This document shows positions 56,993-64,000 of a DNA stretch of 64,000 nt, piece after piece. The notes beneath the pieces are model-generated. The model did not search any database, had not been told where the DNA came from, and saw only the letters and a program-made list of their open reading frames with translations. A program made the position numbers and the translations under genes. Location: assembly GCF_014356525.2 (NCBI RefSeq), contig NC_052504.1, positions 63,039,086-63,103,085 on the forward strand, given 5' to 3'. Position 1 is the stretch's first letter; every line of letters starts with the position of its first letter. The stretch comes from Nilaparvata lugens (Eukaryota; Arthropoda; Insecta; Hemiptera; Delphacidae).

Positions 56993-57130
56993 ACTAGCCG
57001 CCAGGCTCGCTTCACTCGCCATATCCGTCTAGCCAGGGAGCTCCGCCCCCGTCCTAAAATGAGATCAGCGGGCTCGCTTCGCTCGCCTGCATTTTTCATT
57101 TGAGCATGCTTCATTCCATCAAGTCAAAGT
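56993..57130 (+). repeat. 'cttcgctcgcc' family copy
   Basis: 'gccaggctcgcttcactcgc' with 'catatccgtctagccaggga', then 'gctcgcttcgctcgcctgca' and 'tttttcatttgagcatgctt'. Same order as 19108-19240 and the tail of 19885-20010. Confidence 0.75.
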
Positions 57131-58857
57131 ACTGAGAAAATGCAGAAAAGCTGAGAAAACGTTGAAAAAACTCAACAAAAAACTTGGAATTATATAATAT
57201 GGAATACAAATTCAAACGTGTACTGAGTTTGCTAACATTTCAAACAGGTGACATCAGGTACTTGTGGATGAGAAAACTGCGTGAGGTCTACTGTTCACAG
57301 AACTACTAGTATTTTACTTTTCAGTATTCAACAATAGCCTACTTTTACTAATCCACCAATGTATGTGCCCGAGATCGGTTTATAGCGGCTCTATATAGTT
57401 CTATAGTAGCGATGGTTTTTCAACAATAGGCTTTCCTCGGGTTGATTTTTTACCTCACAAACATACATTTTAAACACAAGTTTTGTTTATTCTATTTATA
57501 TTACAGTAGGATTTTCACCATCATAAACAAACAACATGAGGTCATTAGCAAAAACTTTTTTTACTTTGACTTTTATCGATTCACAGTGCTCCGCCCTCCA
57601 GTGACCCTTGATTATATCCTTAATTTATATAAAAGTGTGATATAAGAGAAAGTGGAATGAATGGTAGTATTTATTATAATCCTTATTAAATGAACCGTGA
57701 AAAAATGGAGGTAATCCAATAAAACAATGTTAATATCAATATTACAGTTGATCAGATCAGACTCAAGTAACTCAACTAGAATGAGGGGATCAAAAATGAT
57801 TGAAAAATTTAGTTGGGCAATATCGAAAGCTTGACAGATTAGCCGCTCTGGTCGATATGCAGTGCTGTGATGAGAATGGCGTTCCATTCCAGTAAATCAA
57901 TCAAAGCACTTCTATTAGATTGTTTGTTTGATTTATCTCCCTTCTTTACTTTGCTCGTTGGGTTGAGAGTGATTAGGTTTCATCCTAGAGAAGGTAGCCG
58001 TGCTATTTTTTATCTGAATCTCATTCTCATAGGCCACCGTAATTCAAATTGATGACTGAGCATTTGTTTCCACTACCCGGTAGAGCTAGCAGCTTTTCTG
58101 AAACACATTGAGGCACATTGAATAATAAATTAGTACCCAGTGGATATTAATTACTCTTGGGAAGGTAAATTTTCAGAGGCGAGCATATTAATTTGTGAGT
58201 GACTACTGACTAGATTATCTACAAATAAGCGCTATTTACTCTGACATTCTGATATACGAATATCAAACTGATATAGATTGATAGGCTTTCAAAGACCAAT
58301 TGAGATAACTAGCAGCAATAATTAAATTTGAATGAATATAATTCAATTTTTATACTGAAATTTCAATTTTTTTAGAAGACTTGAAAAAACAAAATAATGT
58401 CAGGATAAATAGTGTTATGCAAGAATGTGGTGTATTTGGATCAAGAATACAACTTTTTCCATAATAATCATTTTTTAAAGAATAAGAAAGATGAACTTAT
58501 GATTATTAACTCGAAAACTTTGTATCATACGAACATAACTGTTATAATTGAACAAAATTGAAACCTACATAATTTTCTAAAATATTAATCTTCAACTTTT
58601 TCTATACCTCCTATTCGAGATATGGGCTCTTGAAGGTGTGACATTTTTGAAAAAGACACGTTCGCCTCCAATTTTTTTGCTATTTCTGCTCTTATAACTA
58701 TTTGAAATTCTATGGAAGGAATCTATGCTGATTATTAGCACATAGAGTATCATCTTCAATTTTATGAATGAATTCACGCTTTCATGCATTTCCCTTCGCC
58801 TGTTGCAGCAGCTTAGTGGTGAAGTGGTGAGTGTGAGTGTGAGTGTGTGTGTGTGTG
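57131..58857. other. No recognisable gene
   Basis: AT-rich sequence with short unassigned ORFs. A (GT)n and poly-G run ends it at about 58830-58866. Confidence 0.5.
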
Positions 58858-58859
58858 GG

Positions 58860-59195
58860 GGGGGGGACGCGACAGTCGAGACCGACGACATTCGAGGCCT
58901 GCGACAGTAGAGGACTGTTTTCCAGTCATCTACGGTCGTAGTCCTCGACTGTCGGGAGTGTACGAAAATTGAAGATTCCTCTACTGTCGCCTAACGCAGG
59001 CGACATTTGAGGCCTCTTTTTCAAGAGTCCTCTACCGTCGCCGGTCGACTGTCGGGGCTGTACAAAAATTAGAGAGGCCTCAACTGTCGCCTAATGCAGG
59101 CTACATTATTTGAGGCCTCTTTTTCAGGAGTCCTCTACCGTCGCAGGTCTCGACTATCGGGCCTGTACAAAAATTAGAGTCGCTTGCAGCAGACG
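58860..59195 (+). repeat. 100-105 bp tandem repeat with 'ctcgactgtcgg' motifs
   Basis: The unit start 'cgact(g/a)tcggg.(g/c)tgtac' lies at 58946, 59046 and 59151, giving periods of 100 and 105 bp. Each unit also has 'cctc.actgtcgcctaa.gca' and 'tgaggcctctttttca'. CpG-rich compared with its surroundings. Short GTCG-containing words occur in both orientations. Confidence 0.85.
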
Positions 59196-60169
59196 ACAGT
59201 TGAGGACACATCCTACTGCGATACCAGACTGTACCTGTACCAATGGGTCAATAGTGCATCATTATCTAGTGTATAATAGATGTTATGAAATTTATTTTGT
59301 AATGATTAAAACATATGATTTGTTGGAAATCAAATAATGAAACTTCCTTCATAAAAAAGCATATGAACTTTGAAGGATTGTAGGGCTTATCTTAATTAGG
59401 AATTTTGTATAGGATTAGGGCTTAGCTTAGGAATTTTCAGAACGAAAATAGGCCTATGACACATGTCGGTATACAGGCCATCTTTGTGAAGAATTACAGC
59501 TTAATCAGTCAAGTATTTCAAGCGTGATGAGCTCACAGACAAACAGACAGAAAGACAGACATCATCTTGTCTTATAGATAGATAGAAGATAAATAAATAT
59601 TTATAGTTGTCAATGAGGGAGACATAATGCAGTAGTAATGGATTCCCATTACTTGAAAATATGTTTAGGGACCATCATCCAAGTACTGGAATGTATATCA
59701 TATCAAACATACTACCGGGTGAACTGAATGCTCTTTTCAATTTGATAAGACTTGACCACCTTTGTTGACGTAACTTAATATTGGAGGGTGGAAAGATGCG
59801 GGTCTCTTTATTTTACATGCTGAACTTAATAGAAATAAAAGTTAATTTATTGACATAAAACATTTTCCAATGCATAGTCAACGTCAAAACAATTTAAAAG
59901 TTACAAAATTAATAAGCTTCAGAGAATAGAAAAAGGTTACATAGTACGATGATTAGAGTAATAACCTTCTTATATTATAATCTAGGAAGTTGATTTGAAA
60001 AATCGGCAACTTTATATAAAGATTCTTCCTGAAAAATATTTTTACTGTGTTTTTGAAAACTATACACGAAAGATCTCTAACAATTACTATAAATAATCAG
60101 ATATATAATTTTGTACCTTTGTAAAGCCACCTTTATTGAGATCTTGCAATTTGTAGAAATTCAGTTCTA
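59196..60169. other. No recognisable gene
   Basis: AT-rich. A short 'cagacaaacagacagaaaga' microsatellite lies near 59535, of the kind found beside 'aacgattt' type repeats. Confidence 0.5.
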
Positions 60170-60343
60170 AAGGTGCGAACAGATATATGCGCCGCGAACA
60201 TGAGCAATTCACTTTTAATCAGCTGACTATATCTGTATTTTTACAGAAACGGTATAAGATATAGATAAAAAAAGCTTGGCATCAGCTGATTAAAAGTGAA
60301 TTGCTCATGTTCGCGGCGCGTATAGGCTATCTGTGCGCACCTT
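60170..60343. mobile_element. MITE 'aaggtgcg', copy 2
   Basis: Same architecture and same orientation of the central segment as 40102-40268, including 'ctatatctgtatttttacag'. Differs by small indels and substitutions. Flanks differ, so these are independent insertions. Confidence 0.9.
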
Positions 60344-61359
60344 AAGATAATTCCTGTGCCTAGTATTTATAACTCGCACTTTGAACTCGGCAGGGGGCTT
60401 CGCCCGCGGCACCCCTGAAAATGTTTTCCTGGTTTATAATTTATTTTTGGTTGAATTTTTTTTCGAAATTTGGGAGTGTAGACTCTTTTCCTTGGCTAAT
60501 TCTCTTTTCTTCATCACTAAGAAGCAGTGCTGTTAGTGAAAATTATATCCATGATAACCTTTTCCAACGATCATGAACGGTTTAAGCTTAAGTAGATAAA
60601 GAAAAATATTGTATTATCGAATACAAATTGCATTTCATCTTCAGACCGTTTATTCATTTTTCAAATTGTACTGTAAAGAATCAATTGAAGTTAGCTGTAT
60701 CGTTGATATTATGAATTATTATGAACCAACGATGATGATGCTACAAAAATGATTGCGCGACAGCTGCAACCATAAAATCTAGACTAACAATGAGAAAGAA
60801 AGAAATGTACAACACTATTCATTCATTTATTTTGTATAGGTCAATTAAGGACCACAGTAATTCACCATTAACCATTATCATAAACGCTATCATTATTATT
60901 ATTATTATTTACGTTGGTCTCCCACTTTCGCCTCCAATCCTCGCACTCTGAGCGATTCGTCTTTCTAACGACCAAGTTTCAATTCTGGGTTCTTCTGGGG
61001 AAACATCAACTGATTCCGTAGCCCTGCTCTGATTAGTAAATATGCCACTGTTATATTTAATTTTTGCATATCCTCCTTAGACTCTAAAAACCAGTTCAAT
61101 TTGGATCTCCCACCTATTTTCTTGGGGTTCATGGAAGCTATTTACAGTTCCACCACATGACAAATTAAAGAGAATGAGAATATTATTTCCCAAGAAATTT
61201 CTTTCTTTTTCTGGGTCATTGTAAACTGATGGTACAGAATGACACTGTTCCTGACTTGTTACTTCTACCTGGAGAAGTGTCACCGAAACCCTTCTATTGT
61301 CTAGCTTTACTGCTCCTACACATCTCGTTTATTGTTACATGTCTCGGGAATTCCCCAGG
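60344..61359. other. No recognisable gene
   Basis: Contains 'gcagggggcttcgcccgcgg' at about 60391, similar in style to the 'cttcgctcgcc' family heads, and a (TTA)n stretch near 60890. No supported ORF. Confidence 0.5.
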
Positions 61360-61658
61360 TTAGTTAGACACATTTTCAATGTCTGAGTTCATGTACAGTA
61401 CAAATACATGTCTACTCTATCTGGATCATGTATTTCAATTTCAAACGATGATGAATTTATCATTGATGAATATGAATTCTCATCTGAATTGATAAGAACA
61501 TTTATAAACCCAATCTAAAAAACAGATTTTACATTCCCTATAATCGCAATGACGGTTAAACGCTTTTAGACTATTGAAATTGAAATTCATGATCCAGATA
61601 GAGTAGACATGTATTTTCACTGTACATCAACTCAGACATTGGAAGTGTGCCTAACTAA
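61360..61658. mobile_element. MITE 'ttagttaga(g)ca'
   Basis: Arms of about 85 bp: 'ttagttagacacattttcaa' with 'tgtctgagtt' and 'acatgtctactctatctgga' are mirrored by 'tccagatagagtagacatgt' and 'aactcagacattgg' to 'ctaactaa'. Central loop about 120 bp. Confidence 0.85.
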
Positions 61659-62047
61659 TAGGATCAAGGATTTATATTATCTGAGCTAATATCACGACGA
61701 CTCAGGTAACGTTTCTATTCTCAAAATATGAGCAGACATGGTGAACTTGAAGACTGCACAAAACCAATACGAATGAATTTATTCTGCTTATTATAGACTC
61801 AAAGAACTGGGAAGAACTGAGATGTGATTTGATGGTTAAGTGCAGTTGAATCTATCCAAAAATACTATCAATACCGTTCAAACCTATTCCGCTTCATTAA
61901 TTCCATACACTTACAATCATTAACTCTTAACTCTTATAATCATTATCATGCATCATCTTCATTGTTGATTGTTTATCATGCATCGTTTATTATGCATCAT
62001 CTTCATCTTCATAGAATTCGTAGAAATCTTCATAGAATCTCTTTTGA

Positions 62048-62437
62048 TATCATAGAATTCGAAACAGAGTTTGTGGTAACTATAATCACAATCAAGAAGT
62101 TAGTCTTGACACGGAGTTGATTTCTAACCATGGTAAGTTGGAAAACCATTTTTCAAAACCTAGATTTGAATACCGAAATCAATCTAAAAATTTACAAGCA
62201 TTTGATCTGATTCCTTGTAATGATAACTTGTCAAATCCTTGCAGTGGAGAATTATTGAAAATTGATGATCAAAAACTTGAAAGTATTAATGGTTATGTCA
62301 GTTTAAAATCTGTACCCCACAATCATCTGCACATTGGAAATGGTGAAAAGAGGAAGGAAGAGGGTAATGATGGGATAGTGGAGAGGATGTACCAAAATTT
62401 TGAGTTATTAAATGGAATTTATTCTATCTTAAGTTAG
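62048..62437 (+). CDS. Exon-like ORF, unrecognised
   Basis: Open for 130 codons (a stop precedes 62048), hydrophilic and of normal amino-acid mix: 'LENHFSKPRFEYRNQSK', 'QAFDLIPCNDNLSNPCSGEL', 'VSLKSVPHNHLHIGNGEKRK'. An acceptor-like 'tgatatcatag' lies at 62045-62055 and donor-like GT sites follow at 62343 and 62364. It is the least repeat-like ORF on the right side and could be an exon of a host gene running past the window end. No family match, and splice phases to downstream candidates could not be reconciled. Confidence 0.25.
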   Translation, partial: YHRIRNRVCGNYNHNQEVSLDTELISNHGKLENHFSKPRFEYRNQSKNLQAFDLIPCNDNLSNPCSGELLKIDDQKLESINGYVSLKSVPHNHLHIGNGEKRKEEGNDGIVERMYQNFELLNGIYSILS

Positions 62438-63805
62438 TAGTTTTCAGTTCCCATGAAGATAGTGAATTTATTCTTGTTCATTGGCAACTTAGCCAGCATT
62501 TCTAAAATCATTATAATTATGACCAGAATCTTATTAAAGTCCTTGATTCCCACGATCCCACTTGGAATTATCTATTCTCACGACAGATCTAGAGGCCAGA
62601 AGTATGCTGAATCAAGCCCATAATTCTAAACTTGCAAAAGGAAATAACTTTTCTCTCCTAGTTTCCTTCTTGCTTGAACGTATCACCTTCCTTATTTACT
62701 GAGGAGAAAGAGAGTGGACGAAGAGAAATTCACTGGCGATCGGGTAAATATTTCAAAGTAATTATGGTAAAACTGATTAGTCTGGACGCCTCTGAAAACT
62801 AGGAGAGCGATCATTCTAATCCCAGCTGCCATAGTGTTAACTGTTTCTTGAGATTTTCTTCCAATTTCCAGTAATGTTTTCGTTTGGGGGTACATTCTCA
62901 TTCTCTCCAGGAGATTGATTGTCCAAGTAAATCGGACATCTTTTGAAGTTACTTTAAATGTAGGCTAAGAGTAATATTTAGAAGTGAAGTCCCCCTTTTG
63001 AGAATACAGTAGGTCTAAAAATGGGATAGCTTGAATTAATAAATGACGATTGATTCCCTCTATACTTCGGATCTTCAATACCCCTTTTGGGTGAGTATTT
63101 TTATTATTGTCATTGAATATAATTTATCATTTGTGAAGTGATTTATGTATGTTAATAATATTATTTCCTCATAGGAAGCGGTGAATTGTATTGATTTGAT
63201 GATCTACCTAGATCATCAATTGAATACAATCCTATTAGATATTGGTAATTATTATGTTTCTAATTCTGTCGTAAATTTATCATCAGGTTTCTGTATTGGG
63301 CTGAGAATTTCCATTGTAAAAGGGCCGGCGACTTCTTCCAACCATGGATGGAATCGTATGTCATTGAACGCTGATGAGGAGAGAACAAGACTAACTCCCT
63401 TTTGGATCTGTTGCCGCGACGCCTGAACATTCCTGGAGGACAACCAATCATCTTCACCCTTCATCCATCTCCGCCAGGGACTCCGGACATCGCGACGACA
63501 ACTACAAGATGAGTACTTGATCTTTCCCCATCAGAATTCAATGTGTCCCTTAGATTTTGGTCTCTTAAAGACGTAAATACAATTAAATTTGGTCTCTTAA
63601 AGACAAAGATAATCTTTAATTGAAGAAAGTATTTATTGTAAAGTGTTGTTTGAATTTAAATATTTAATATAGAGGCAATCAATCGTCAAATGATTTTTAT
63701 TTCGGATTCCTCATCACTAGAATAGTACTAGGAATTTCACTAACCCCTCCACCATCGGGGTCTCGCATGATTTCCAAACTTAATTATAGTTGTCTGAGAA
63801 TTTAG

Positions 63806-64000
63806 GTTCTCAAAAGACACTATAAGGAAAATGGGATTGAATCAAGTTATGAAATTAATGAAAAACTTGGAGAACGGAATGAGAATGTACAAAAAATGAG
63901 GAGAGATGAGAAAGATGTGGAAATGGAAGAAAGTCGAGGTATGAATTTAGAAAGAAATGAAAAAGAAATATTGGCTAGTATTGGAAAAAGTGGAATTGAT
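63806..64000 (+). CDS. Exon-like ORF running off the window, charged
   Basis: Open from an acceptor-like 'gagaatttag' (63796-63805) to the window end, 65 codons, in a frame giving 'YKENGIESSYEINEKLGERN' and 'MRRDEKDVEMEESRGMNLER', rich in Glu, Lys, Arg and Asn and probably helical. A further 70-bp exon-like island (63175-63244) has a good acceptor ('ttatttcctcatag') and a GT donor but does not join in phase with this ORF under the sites I tried. Purine-rich sequence can stay open by chance. Confidence 0.25.

Overview
The window reads as a transposon-rich, AT-rich insect nuclear genome segment. Nothing in it looks prokaryotic. (CCTAA)n/(TTAGG)n insect-type telomeric motifs, many MITEs, several non-LTR retrotransposons and a Maverick/Polinton remnant all fit an insect. 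Some dispersed repeats, such as the GAGTGAGT/CAGTCAGT plus (TA)n unit and the 'cggctctaacgattt' unit, remind me of hemipteran and especially planthopper genomes, but the species is inference from memory. I find no host gene I can name; almost all recognisable coding sequence belongs to mobile elements.

Layout. 1-10.7 kb: a near-identical 3.2 kb direct repeat (1-3242 and 7404-10656), best explained as the right-hand parts of two tandem 7.4 kb units. 12.4-13.3 kb: a frameshifted fragment resembling the N-terminal region of Maverick-type DNA polymerase proteins. 13.3-17.3 kb: a decayed two-ORF LINE on the minus strand (LINE A). 18.3-18.9 kb: a dead Tc1/mariner-type transposase. 19-28 kb: dispersed repeats, a tRNA-like relic and sequence without recognisable genes. 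28.3-34.4 kb: a shrunken Maverick/Polinton with terminal inverted repeats, a DDE integrase, an internally deleted packaging ATPase, two unassigned genes and an inserted LINE 3' fragment. 34.4-40.1 kb: no recognisable genes. 40.6-49.5 kb: a long-arm foldback element whose right arm is split by a 7.5 kb LINE (LINE B). 49.5-64 kb: MITEs, another LINE fragment, a foldback element holding a 400 bp GGA tract, tandem repeats, and two weak exon-like ORFs at the right edge.

The main discovery candidate is LINE B (minus strand, about 49145 to 41606). Between its zinc-knuckle ORF1 and its endonuclease-reverse transcriptase ORF2 it carries two extra, intact ORFs: an unassigned 249-aa protein with a possible PC4-like segment, and a 383-aa superfamily 1 helicase of the positive-strand RNA virus (Viral_helicase1) type with all main motifs. 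ORF1 runs into the 249-aa ORF by an 11-nt ATG/stop overlap, and the helicase runs into ORF2 by an 8-nt ATG/stop overlap. This makes a four-cistron retrotransposon rather than an accidental viral insertion. Viral-type helicase domains inside insect LINEs (fused to ORF2 of telomere-specific TRAS elements) have been reported as far as I recall; a separate helicase cistron plus a second accessory cistron in this arrangement is what deserves a search.

Data-quality note: many coding breaks are single-base homopolymer indels, and most differences between the two 3.2 kb repeat copies are of the same kind, so part of the apparent decay may be long-read sequencing error.
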